NCBI RefSeq assembly: GCF_004117075.1
Contig: NZ_CP026721.1
Coordinates: forward strand, 1,240,001-1,304,000
Direction of reading: 5' to 3'
Length of the DNA: 64,000 bases
From: Fervidobacterium changbaicum
GTDB lineage: Bacteria; Thermotogota; Thermotogae; Thermotogales; Fervidobacteriaceae
Notes under the pieces: model-generated
What the model saw: only the letters and a program-made list of their open reading frames with translations
What the model was told of the DNA's origin: nothing
Databases searched by the model: none
Shown here: piece after piece, positions 55,443-63,554 of the stretch
Numbering within the stretch: the stretch's first letter is position 1
Layout of the letters: each line of letters begins with the position of its first letter
Program-made: the position numbers and the translations under genes

Positions 55443-56713
55443 GAAACCGGGCTACGGATACACGTGCCTTTAGCCATGAACAAGTAGCCCTTTTCCTCCT
55501 TTCGAACATCAACGTTTTAGCTCTCTCAATTAGCCTTAACTTTGTGTACTTTACACTATCGCTTATTTTTTCTCCACCAAGACTACTTATCGAAAAGTAC
55601 CCACTACTTCTTAAGCCTGATATAATTCCTATTTTGCCTTCACACTCAACTTTATCAAACCTTCTGAACCCATTCACTTGCTTAACCGTGTTAATCGGTC
55701 TTGTTCCACCCTTAATCGGATTGGCTTTGTGAAGCGACCTGTTCTGATGTCTGAAGAATTTACCAAAATACCATTCGCTTGCTCTTTCTTGAATATTCCC
55801 ACCAGCTATCACAAATGCATCATCTCTGTGCGACTTCTCAAGTCCATATAGAATCCGTTTTTCTTTTGTAATACTACCATACGTAATCTCAACCTGATAG
55901 TTTTGCCTGAGTTTGTTGACTATGTGCCATCCAATCGTTGAAACGTGAGCCGCGTCCTTAAACACCTTTATTTGCTCTAATCTTGATTTAGGTATCTTTA
56001 TCTTGCCTTCGTGCAACATCTTGTGTTCTTCTGATGTTAGAACTATTAAATTGTTCGGTGTATCTGTACCACCTTCGCTTCTTGGAATGATATGGTGTAC
56101 TTCTAACACCCCTGTTTTACCAGATAGTTCGGACTTATATGCAGCCCGCCAAAGGCAGTACTCTCTCACATCACTAAATCCTTTCTGCTGGCCATTTTGG
56201 TAGTCCTTTTCCTTCTATGCCTGGATTTAGTACTTTCTGGATATCAAACGGTGCAACTTCCACAACGACTTTTGTTATCGGTATTATTTTGCTGAGCTTG
56301 TTTACTATCCTGACGTGCGCATCTACTTTCCACTGCAAGCTTGGTGGTAGCCAGCCATCTTTCTTTCGTCTGTTTAGAAATCTGGGTTTACGATATCTTC
56401 TTTTGCGATATCTTCTTAATCTTCTATGTTGCCTGCGCTCAAGCAATAATTTACTGATGTCTTGCCTGAGCTGGATTTGTGCAGAGAATATCTCTTCCTT
56501 GTCAGTGATGGCAGACACACCAACAACCTTAGAGCCTGTGTCTATTCCAACGGTAACAGGTTGCGTATAGTTTGTTGTTTCGTACAAAAGCTGGATGGTG
56601 AACGGTTCTCTTTTTACTACCTTTGCCAGACCTTGCTTTAAGAGTCTTCTAACCTTTCCATGCCTTTTGGTTGGCATGAGTGGTTTTCCATCTTTTGAAA
56701 TCACGAATACCAT
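55439..56713 (-). pseudogene. iscB: iscB with two frameshifts
   Basis: RNA-guided nuclease ancestor of Cas9, about 425 codons. N-terminal frame (56713-56174): PLMP motif (DGKPLMPTKRHGK), RuvC-I GIDTGSKVVG and Arg-rich bridge helix. Middle frame: DYQNGQQKGFSDVREYC, HNH HHIIPRSEGG and RuvC-III HRDDAFVIAGG. One extra base in the AAAAGG run near 56205 separates these. Near 55505 a second shift is needed to reach the natural end KGYLFMAKGTCIRSPVS-TGA at 55439. Both sites lie in A/G runs, so a sequencing error cannot be excluded. Confidence 0.88.
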
Positions 56714-56719
56714 GCGGTA

Positions 56720-56950
56720 AGCCTTCTATCAAAAGTTAGGTGCTCATCCCCAAAGTTAGGCTGGCTTGTCGTGTCTGCCACACTGTCCCTACCCATCAGG
56801 ACTGTTTAGTGGCAGACGGCAGGGCATGAAACTTGAGCAGCATTCCAAGATGCCTTAACCAGCCTAACGTAGCCCGATGACCTTTCGGCCCTGGCTGAGG
56901 GTAGTCAACCAGGGCCTTTACAAGCCCGCCACTTCAGTGGTGGGTGGTTG
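56720..56950 (-). ncRNA. Omega RNA (HEARO-type) of the IscB element
   Basis: Highly structured leader in front of iscB: GTTAGGCTGG (56755-56764) / CCAGCCTAAC (56859-56868), 10 bp; GTCTGCCAC (56773-56781) / GTGGCAGAC (56809-56817), 9 bp; GGCCCTGG (56887-56894) / CCAGGGCC (56909-56916), 8 bp. All are perfect. This is the expected place of the RNA that guides IscB. The guide would be the host sequence just upstream of the element, about 56972-56953 on the minus strand (GATGGATTGGGGGATACTAA), which is the 3' end of the ATPase gene. Confidence 0.75.
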
Positions 56951-57884
56951 ACTTAGTATCCCCCAATCCATCCTTATACAATTCATAGAAGAAAATATCT
57001 TCTAATTGTATAGATCTTTTATTAAATGACTTTATTTGAAACTTTGAGATAAAATCTTCTATGCTTTCTATCCTCTCCATTATTAAAGCTGTGCTATTAT
57101 CATTCTGCTCAAAAACAATATATTTTTTTATCCCATAGTCCCTGAGCTTTTTATGCATTTTATAAGTATCTTCTTTGGATAGTCTAATTTCTACAACTTC
57201 TTTATAGAATTCTTTAAAAATAGTATCCATATAACTATCCTTTATGATGCGTCCTTTATTTAGAAAAATAACTCTAGTGCAAAGCCTTTGAACTTCATTC
57301 ATAATGTGTGAACTTATTAAAATAGTTATATTCATTTCTTTAGCAAGTGTCTCCAATAAATTATGAACATCGGCTTTAGATATAGGATCCAATCCACTAG
57401 TAGGCTCATCTAATATTAAAAATTGAACTTCCAATAAAATAACCCTTATTATATTAAGTTTCTGTTTCATTCCACTAGATAAACTTTTAACTAGTGTATT
57501 TTCTCTGCCTTCCAAATCAAATTTCTTTAACAAACTTAAGATGTTCTCTTTATTTTTTTTAATTTTATGCATCCTCAAGAAAAAATATATATTTTCCATA
57601 ACCGTTAAATCATCATATAATTGGTTTGAATTTAAAATAAGACCAACTTTAGGAATTTTCCCTTTTCCTTTATAGATATCCTCACCCAAAACTTTTACTT
57701 CTTCATATTCCGTAGGTTTTAAAAGACCACTTAAAATTTTTATTAACGTTGTTTTGCCAGCTCCATTAGGCCCAACAAGTCCCACTATTTCTCCATTTTT
57801 AATTTCCAAATTGATGTTTTCCAAACTAAAAAAATTATTCTTTTCATATTTTTTACTGCACTTTCTAACATTAACAATATCCAC
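56934..57884 (-). CDS. ABC-2 exporter ATPase, 3' end altered by the IscB element
   Basis: 316 residues. Walker A GPNGAGKTT near 38, Q-loop LILNSNQ, signature SLSSGMKQK near 137, Walker B FLILDEPTSGLDP near 158, switch His in ISSHIMNE. The C-terminal regulatory tail follows. The last residues (STTHH) are encoded by the element, so the native end is lost after about 310 codons. GTG start eight bases after GGAGGT. It forms an exporter with the two permeases; the cargo (peptide, antibiotic) is unknown. Confidence 0.85.
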   Translation of the reverse strand: MDIVNVRKCSKKYEKNNFFSLENINLEIKNGEIVGLVGPNGAGKTTLIKILSGLLKPTEYEEVKVLGEDIYKGKGKIPKVGLILNSNQLYDDLTVMENIYFFLRMHKIKKNKENILSLLKKFDLEGRENTLVKSLSSGMKQKLNIIRVILLEVQFLILDEPTSGLDPISKADVHNLLETLAKEMNITILISSHIMNEVQRLCTRVIFLNKGRIIKDSYMDTIFKEFYKEVVEIRLSKEDTYKMHKKLRDYGIKKYIVFEQNDNSTALIMERIESIEDFISKFQIKSFNKRSIQLEDIFFYELYKDGLGDTKSTTHH

Positions 57885-57927
57885 TCTATAGCACCTCCAA
57901 TTGGGTCAAAATATTCATTATTATTAC

Positions 57928-58203
57928 TTAACATATTTTCAAATTCTGACTATCATAATCATAATTTTCAAACAAATCATCTGAAGTATTATATTTGATT
58001 CTTATGTCAGTGTGGAAAACTTTTTCGATTGCATCAAACCAGATTGGGAATTTAAATGCATCTACAGATAATAACTGCAAAAATTTATTTCTTGAAAAAA
58101 GATTTGTCCTAACATCAATTTTATATTCTAGTAATCCTAGAAGTTTTTGTGTATTTTGATAAAATATAAAAATATCCTTCGTTCTTATTTTAATATTGGA
58201 TCT
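57928..58203 (-). pseudogene. C-terminal remnant of an unknown gene
   Basis: A 91-codon stop-to-stop frame without a plausible start: KDIFIFYQNTQKLLGLLEYK, then RNKFLQLLSVDAFKFPIWFD, ending DYDSQNLKIC-TAA. The codon use and AT-richness match the exporter genes just downstream, so it was probably part of the same transferred block and lost its 5' part. Confidence 0.5.
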
Positions 58204-58254
58204 TTACTGTAAACATTCAGAGCCATCCTCATTACTAAGAATGTATTCACTTTT

Positions 58255-58609
58255 TATGCAGACGAAAACATTGTCATGTTAGAAGAACAAAAGTACTATG
58301 TCTGGTTCCTAATTGATAACAAAAATGATAGTTGATTGGCATTTTTCAAAATATCGTGGCATGGGACAATTGAAAGTACCGTTAGAGAAGTTCTTAGGTA
58401 ATGAAATTTGACCTATTGAAACTGCGACAGACGGACTTGATTCGTATGAGTTTGTGAAAATAGTGCGCAACGGTGTCAATCACATAGTAGTACGACTTGA
58501 ACAAAAAACAGTGGGAATCGAAGTTTTCGTTATTCAAAAGCTTTCTACCTTCACAAGGAGATCCAAAAGAACTTGTAAAAGCATGTTAACGGCTCTTGTG
58601 GACCGCTAA
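58255..58609 (+). pseudogene. Decayed DDE transposase (IS6/IS240-like)
   Basis: Two frames. First, 58255 on: YADENIVMLEEQKYYVWFLI, then DNKNDS, TGA (58333-58335, Trp expected), LAFFKISWHGTIESTVREVL. Second, 58412-58609: IETATDGLDSYEFVKIVRNG, then VNHIVVRLEQKTVGIEVF. The pattern DE-x(10)-YVWFLID..DGLDSY matches the catalytic core of small DDE transposases. Ends and inverted repeats not found. Confidence 0.6.
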
Positions 58610-58762
58610 ACTTGCTAAGCAAAACAATGATAATTTTGATTAAGTAATTCGTGCCCTGCATGCTATCGTTAATACAATTTAACAATACAATTTAACAGTA
58701 TCGTGTTTTCATTAAGCCGTTTTTGGGATGTTTTTATTGGTTGATAGCTATTGTCCACTTTT
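58610..58762. repeat. Short tandem repeat in intergenic sequence
   Basis: AATACAATTTAAC occurs twice in tandem (58671-58683, 58684-58696). Nothing else is seen between the transposase relic and the cupin regulator. Confidence 0.4.
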
Positions 58763-59290
58763 TCAGATAGTTTGTATCCACAGAACCTTTGCTTTTTCCT
58801 TTCCGGGATTTCTCATGTAGTGTACACAGTCGCCTGAGTAGTAGAAACAATCTCCTTCATTTGCGCGGTACCTTTTGCCATCGATGTAGATATCCACCGA
58901 ACCTTCGATGACGTATCCGAACTCATCACCATCGTGGTAGCCTTCCTGTTCAGTTTGAGCACCTGGCTCGAGCTCAACGATTTTGGCGTCGAGTTCTTTA
59001 TCTTCGACCGCGTCCATGAGTATCTCTATACTCACACCTTTTGGTAAATCGTAAACAGGAACGCGTTCGTCTTTCTTGAATATGATTTTTTTCTGTTCAT
59101 CTGAGAAGAAGTGCTTCAGGTCTGTTCCCAACACTCGAAGGATTCTTTCTAATGTTTCTACAGAAGGAGAAACTTTGTCACTTTCGAGTTGGGAAATAAA
59201 ACTTCTTGATAAATCACACCGGTCAGCCAATTCTTCTTGTGTGTAACCTCTTGCTAAACGGAGCCTTTTCAACTTACTACCCAATTTCAT
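58763..59290 (-). CDS. XRE-family regulator with cupin domain
   Basis: 175 residues. N-terminal helix-turn-helix (GYTQEELADRCDLSRSFISQ, residues 15-34), then a cupin sensor domain (HDGDEFGYVIEGSVDIYIDG near 115, GDCFYYSGDCVHYMRNP near 143). XRE-cupin proteins often control polyamine genes and in Thermotogales one stands next to pot genes. Here it is alone, about 43 kb from the PotD-like gene, so the link is only a hint. GAGGTG precedes ATG. Confidence 0.88.
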   Translation of the reverse strand: MKLGSKLKRLRLARGYTQEELADRCDLSRSFISQLESDKVSPSVETLERILRVLGTDLKHFFSDEQKKIIFKKDERVPVYDLPKGVSIEILMDAVEDKELDAKIVELEPGAQTEQEGYHDGDEFGYVIEGSVDIYIDGKRYRANEGDCFYYSGDCVHYMRNPGKEKAKVLWIQTI

Positions 59291-59470
59291 GATTTCACCT
59301 CTTCGACCTCGCCAATTGATGTGTCGGTTCTAATATATAATAATACCACAATTTGCTTGGATTTTCCAAAATCTGGCGTTTTGAGGTCGTAGAATTAGAC
59401 ACGAATTGAGAGCAGGAATATTGTAAGCGGATAATTCGACCGGATGTAAGGGGGATGTATTCTTAGATTT

Positions 59471-60868
59471 TCATTGCTCGCTCATTTCGCGAATGATGAA
59501 TTCGACAGCCGCACCACCTTCCACTCTGTTGTACGCTTTTATTTCTCCACCGAACAAATCAACTATTTTTTTGGATATGTAGAGTCCTAATCCAAAGTGA
59601 TCTTTAAAATCCTTCCCTTGATAGTAAGCTTTAAACAAGTTGTTTATATCTTCTTCGTTAAAGCCAACACCTGTGTCCAAACACAAAAAGTGTATGGCAT
59701 CGTCTTTATCATCTACTATCAATCTTATTTCTCCTTCCTGAGTAAATCGTAGGCTGTTGTACAATATGTTATCAAGAAGTCTCAGAAGTAGATTTTCATC
59801 AAGAGCGTAGTAATCTTTGCTTAGATTTATTTCGAATACCACCTCTACATCTTTTGAAAGGGTCATCATTTTTATTTCTTTTTCTTTTTCACTTAGGATG
59901 TCTTTAAGATTTACTCTACTTTTTCTGACAACTGGATTGGGAATTTCGATTTTCCCAAGAAGAGATATATTGTTCGCCAAGTTTGTTATCCTTTTACAGT
60001 TATTCTTGATAATTTTCAGAGAATTCTCAACGGAAGGATGGGGATTGAGAGTATCGATGATTTCTGCCTGCCCTTGAATAACAGTGACTGGGGTTTTTAT
60101 ATCGTGCGCTATGGAAGCTAACATCTTTCTTCTTTCGTTGTCTAAATCCCACAGACTTCTGAAAGCTGAGTGAATTGTGGAAATCATTTCGTTAAATGCA
60201 TCTTGAATTTTCAGAAATTCTGTTCCAGACATACCTTCTAGGGTGAAATTAAAGTCTTTTTTAGAAACTTTTTCTGCCGCTTCTAAAAGTTTATGCATGT
60301 TTTTAGATACATCAAGATAAAGGCTTCTTGTAAAAATAAGCAAGTAAATAATGAAAAAGATTATGGGCGAAACAATTGCGGGGAAATAGAGGAAAGCAAA
60401 TATTTGGTTTTTCGCTTTGTTATTTAAAAAGAAACTAAACGGAGCTCTCAACACGTATATTGCTTCGACTCTATTTTCTTTTACTACGGGAACATATCGA
60501 TAAATGTATCCATTTTTTACAAAATCCCTGTTGAAAGTTTTCCAATAGTCAATGCCTTTACTGGCGATGTTAAAATCTCCATAGAGGTGTTTACCATTAA
60601 TATCGATGACTTCGCCTTCAATTTCTTCAATTTCTTTTTCGAAAAGGCTTAAGTTTATTAGTTTTCCATTTATTATTTGCTCTGACTTCTTTTTTATTTC
60701 CTTCTCGATCTCATCCAAGTATCTTACATAATAGTCAGTTGGTCGAACGATTCCTCTGTATAAAGGAAGCACAAAAGCCAAGTAAACAACAAAAGAGGAA
60801 AGAAAGGTAAAAAACATTATTTTGAACACCAGTAAATAAAATTGGTGTTTCAATGATTTAATCTTCAT
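59471..60868 (-). CDS. Sensor histidine kinase
   Basis: 465 residues. Membrane helix near 10-34, external sensor of about 120 residues, second helix near 160-182, HAMP-like linker to about 235, H-box SIAHDIKTPVTVIQGQ near 255, N-box LLDNILYNSLRF near 355, G-boxes CLDTGVGF and FGLGLYISKKIVD near 395-440. The membrane layout means it senses something outside. It overlaps the response regulator by 11 bases. The signal is unknown. Confidence 0.92.
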   Translation of the reverse strand: MKIKSLKHQFYLLVFKIMFFTFLSSFVVYLAFVLPLYRGIVRPTDYYVRYLDEIEKEIKKKSEQIINGKLINLSLFEKEIEEIEGEVIDINGKHLYGDFNIASKGIDYWKTFNRDFVKNGYIYRYVPVVKENRVEAIYVLRAPFSFFLNNKAKNQIFAFLYFPAIVSPIIFFIIYLLIFTRSLYLDVSKNMHKLLEAAEKVSKKDFNFTLEGMSGTEFLKIQDAFNEMISTIHSAFRSLWDLDNERRKMLASIAHDIKTPVTVIQGQAEIIDTLNPHPSVENSLKIIKNNCKRITNLANNISLLGKIEIPNPVVRKSRVNLKDILSEKEKEIKMMTLSKDVEVVFEINLSKDYYALDENLLLRLLDNILYNSLRFTQEGEIRLIVDDKDDAIHFLCLDTGVGFNEEDINNLFKAYYQGKDFKDHFGLGLYISKKIVDLFGGEIKAYNRVEGGAAVEFIIREMSEQ

Positions 60869-61556
60869 TTCGTACCTCCCACTTATATCCTAATCCGTAA
60901 ACTGTTTGTATGTAACTATACTGATGATCGTACTCTTTGATTTTTTTCCTGATGTTTTTAATAACTTCTGTTACTGCTTCTAAATTGCTATTCGAATCAA
61001 ATCCCCACACATTATCAAATATTCTTTCTCTTGAAAAAACTATGTTTTTATTCATCATGAGAAATTCCAAAACTTCGTATTCTTTTCTCGTCAAGTCCAA
61101 CCTATTTCCTTTGCAAAATACTTCTTTAGATAGTACATCTAAAACTATGTTCCCCGATCTTATAGTAAGATTCTCAGTCGTACGTATTCTTTCTTCCCTT
61201 CTAATGTGTGATTCTATCCTCGCTAAGAGCTCCTTTAAGCTAAATGGTTTTGTTATGTAATCATCTCCACCAATGGATAGTGCTTTAATTATATCTTCCT
61301 CCAAGTTTTTTGCACTTAAAAATATTATTGGGCAGTTAATTTTTTCTCTTACCATTTTGCAAAATTCTATGCCGTCCATTCCTGGCATCATGATATCAAG
61401 TAGCACGAGATCTATTTTTCCGCTCAATATTATTTCAAATGCTTCTTTGGAATTCTTAGCCGTTAGTACGTCATAATTGTTCATTTCGAGATAATTTTTT
61501 AACATGTTTCTTATATCATATTCATCATCTACAACTAGTATAGTCCTTTTTTTCAT
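60858..61556 (-). CDS. OmpR-family response regulator
   Basis: 232 residues. Receiver domain with acidic pocket VVDDEYD (8-14), phosphorylation Asp in LLDIMMPGMDG near 54, Lys in YITKPF near 104; then a winged-helix DNA-binding domain (LDLTRKEYEVLEFLM near 152, VWGFDSNSNLEAVTEVIKNIRKK near 190). Its targets may include the cut-down ABC exporter gene upstream, by position only. AGGTGA precedes ATG. Confidence 0.93.
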   Translation of the reverse strand: MKKRTILVVDDEYDIRNMLKNYLEMNNYDVLTAKNSKEAFEIILSGKIDLVLLDIMMPGMDGIEFCKMVREKINCPIIFLSAKNLEEDIIKALSIGGDDYITKPFSLKELLARIESHIRREERIRTTENLTIRSGNIVLDVLSKEVFCKGNRLDLTRKEYEVLEFLMMNKNIVFSRERIFDNVWGFDSNSNLEAVTEVIKNIRKKIKEYDHQYSYIQTVYGLGYKWEVRNED

Positions 61557-61599
61557 AAAATCACCTGCCTATGAAATTTAAAAAATTATTATCATTAAT

Positions 61600-61764
61600 A
61601 CGCTGAGTGAGAAATTCAGAAAAGTATACGCGACAGTAATGCGTTAATTGCTGACTTTTATCGTCTTAAATGATTCTGCAGCCCCTAAGGTTCAGTTTCA
61701 AACCGTGTGCATGATTGGTTCTTTGTTTTTGTTATAGGGTTTGGTTTAATTTCTCACTCAACGT
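61600..61764. repeat. MITE-like element, 165 bp
   Basis: Bounded by inverted repeats ACGCTGAGTGAGAAATT (61600-61616) and AATTTCTCACTCAACGT (61748-61764), 16 of 17 positions matching. The inside has no open frame. A related end occurs at 50876-50896. The right end overlaps the last codons of the truncated ABC exporter frame, so insertion of this element probably truncated that gene. Confidence 0.6.
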
Positions 61765-62135
61765 ATAACGTCTATATCTGTATTTAATTGTGATATTATA
61801 ATCTGTTGCTCGTCTTTTTTAATTTCTGTAAGCTTCTTACTGACTACTGATTGCAAAATTTTTTCTCTGAGTTTCTCTTTTATTGATAGTGAATACCTTA
61901 CTCTGAATATTTTTGACAAGTACTCGCCGATTATTATTACCAATATTGTTATAACATAGGCATTCATCAAACAAATAGCTTTGCCGAATATCTTTATGTT
62001 ATCTAAGAACTGTTTAATAATTAAAGGTTGGAAAGTGTTGGATACTGATACTAGCATTGTGCCTAAAACAAAGCACGATAAATACAAATAATCGAAAACT
62101 TTGAAATCAACCAACTTTCTTTTCTTCAAGCTCAT
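61758..62135 (-). pseudogene. N-terminal fragment of an ABC exporter
   Basis: 125 residues that correspond to the start of a type I exporter membrane domain: two helices and then LREKILQSVVSKKLTEIKKD and a coupling stretch ending LNTDIDVIR, where TGA interrupts. Full proteins have about 570 residues with an ATPase domain. The stop falls inside the MITE-like repeat end. Confidence 0.65.
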
Positions 62136-62872
62136 ACCTCCATTTCAACCGGTGCTGTCGAATTTACTGACAAGACAATTAGGCTTTCACTCTTATTTCC
62201 TTAAGGAGCCTCTTCGAAAAGCGCAGAGCGTCTGATGGATATTTTCGTTGCATTGACTTTTAGAGTAATCAGAAGAATAGCTTGAATAACTATTTGTAGC
62301 TATCTCAAATGGTACTTACTCTGCAAATGTGTCTTTTCTTTAAGTTCTTACAATGCTTTCCTACCTTTTTTGTTGTTCAAAAGTATTACCGAAACACCTC
62401 TTTCATCTTTGTATTTCTCCGGTACATCCCAAAAAGTCTCCAAATCTTTAATCGCCTTGAAAGAGTGCTAAATGAAAATTCTTAGCGGGTTTTTCGCAGA
62501 TGGAGGCTCCACAATGAAATCGTAGAAGAATTGGAGCATTCATAAAGTGTTTACACGCTGTTATCAAGTCACGGTTAACTATCTTAGACACAAATCTGCT
62601 CCATCCATGTCTTTTGGATAACTCAAAGAATTACACTGCCTTTCAAATATTCTTTCGATTTTTCAAAATCTTGTTCCGAGAGATTGTCCTTCAATATATC
62701 CGGAATTATGCTATTGCTCGTGTACCTAAGATTTAAGAGCCCTTATACTTGCTCGGAGATTCTCTCAATATCAAAGTATCTCACGTATTAACAAACCTGC
62801 TTGCACCTGAAAATATCTTTAAAGTTCATATCTAAAAGAATCTTGCTGTGTGCAAAAGTAAAAATACCTCTC
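62136..62872. other. Gene graveyard with coding relics
   Basis: No intact gene. On the minus strand are pieces that still look coding: a fragment 62458-62348 (AIKDLETFWDVPEKYKDERG, VSVILLNNKKGRKAL, TAA), a fragment near 62570-62460 (CKHFMNAPILLRFHCGASIC..) and the M48-like fragment at 62623-62718. Different frames and stops separate them. Confidence 0.5.
62623..62718 (-). pseudogene. Remnant of a second M48 protease gene
   Basis: SNSIIPDILKDNLSEQDFEK, then SKEYLKGSVIL-TGA. Aligned by eye with VPDILKDRFSPEDFEKAKRY of the intact M48 gene at 4662-5903 it matches at about two thirds of positions. So a paralogue once stood here, now reduced to about 32 codons. Confidence 0.6.
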
Positions 62873-63418
62873 TTATTTCACTTGAAATTCAGACTTGATT
62901 CTCCAATATTCATCAGTCAAAATGCTCATTAAAACAATATCAAAATACTGGCCTTTGAAATACCTTGCTTGCCTCATGCGACCTTCCTGAATAAATCCGC
63001 ATTTTTCGTACACCCTTATCGCCCTCTGGTTATTCTCAAACACTCTTAACCAAATTCTGTTCAAATTGAGATATTCGAAAGCGTATTTGAGCATCATCTG
63101 TGTCACTTCTGTTCCTATACCTTTATTCCAGTAATTGGAATCGAAAATAGCAATACCGTACTCTGCGCTGCGTGCAACCCAATCAATTCTCATTAAACCT
63201 GCAGAACCAACAAGGTTACCATTTACCTCTATTGAAAAATTCAGTTGGTTGTGGGAGATTGCGTCCTTTTTAATCCATTCTTCTTTCAAATATTGATTCA
63301 TTGGGAGAACAAGACTTAAGTACTCTTTTGTCTTTTCATCGTTGATGAGCTGTGCGAATCTCGGTGCATCCGATATTTCCATAGGTCTAACTGTCGCCAA
63401 ATTTCCTTCCATCCTCAT
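62873..63418 (-). CDS. GNAT acetyltransferase (RimJ/RimL-like)
   Basis: 181 residues. Transfers acetyl from acetyl-CoA, probably to a protein N-terminus or small amine. Motif A region YWNKGIGTEVTQMMLKYAF near 93 with the Gly-rich pyrophosphate loop, then LNRIWLRVFENNQRAIRVYEKCGF near 118, typical of the RimJ/L and SpeG groups. GAGGTG seven bases before ATG. Confidence 0.88.
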   Translation of the reverse strand: MRMEGNLATVRPMEISDAPRFAQLINDEKTKEYLSLVLPMNQYLKEEWIKKDAISHNQLNFSIEVNGNLVGSAGLMRIDWVARSAEYGIAIFDSNYWNKGIGTEVTQMMLKYAFEYLNLNRIWLRVFENNQRAIRVYEKCGFIQEGRMRQARYFKGQYFDIVLMSILTDEYWRIKSEFQVK

Positions 63419-63554
63419 ATTTTTTCACCTCTCAAAAATTGCCATTTCATTAATTAAGAGCATAGCATTTAACATTTGTGGTTGTCAATTGCGCTGTCGG
63501 AAAATCCGGACAAATGTTGATGCTAATTAATTCATTGGTTAATTATCATTGTTC

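Larger units (their letters stand above)
55439..56955 (-). mobile_element. IscB element (IS200/IS605 group, no tnpA)
   Basis: Contains an omega RNA region and iscB, nothing else. It lies between the ATPase and permease genes of one exporter operon. The omega-RNA end carries CCACT/AGTGG in CCCGCCACTTCAGTGGTGGG (56926-56944), an IS605-type subterminal hairpin. The iscB end coincides with its natural stop near 55439. Exact ends were not provable; the ATPase frame turns into element sequence at about 56950. Confidence 0.75.
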
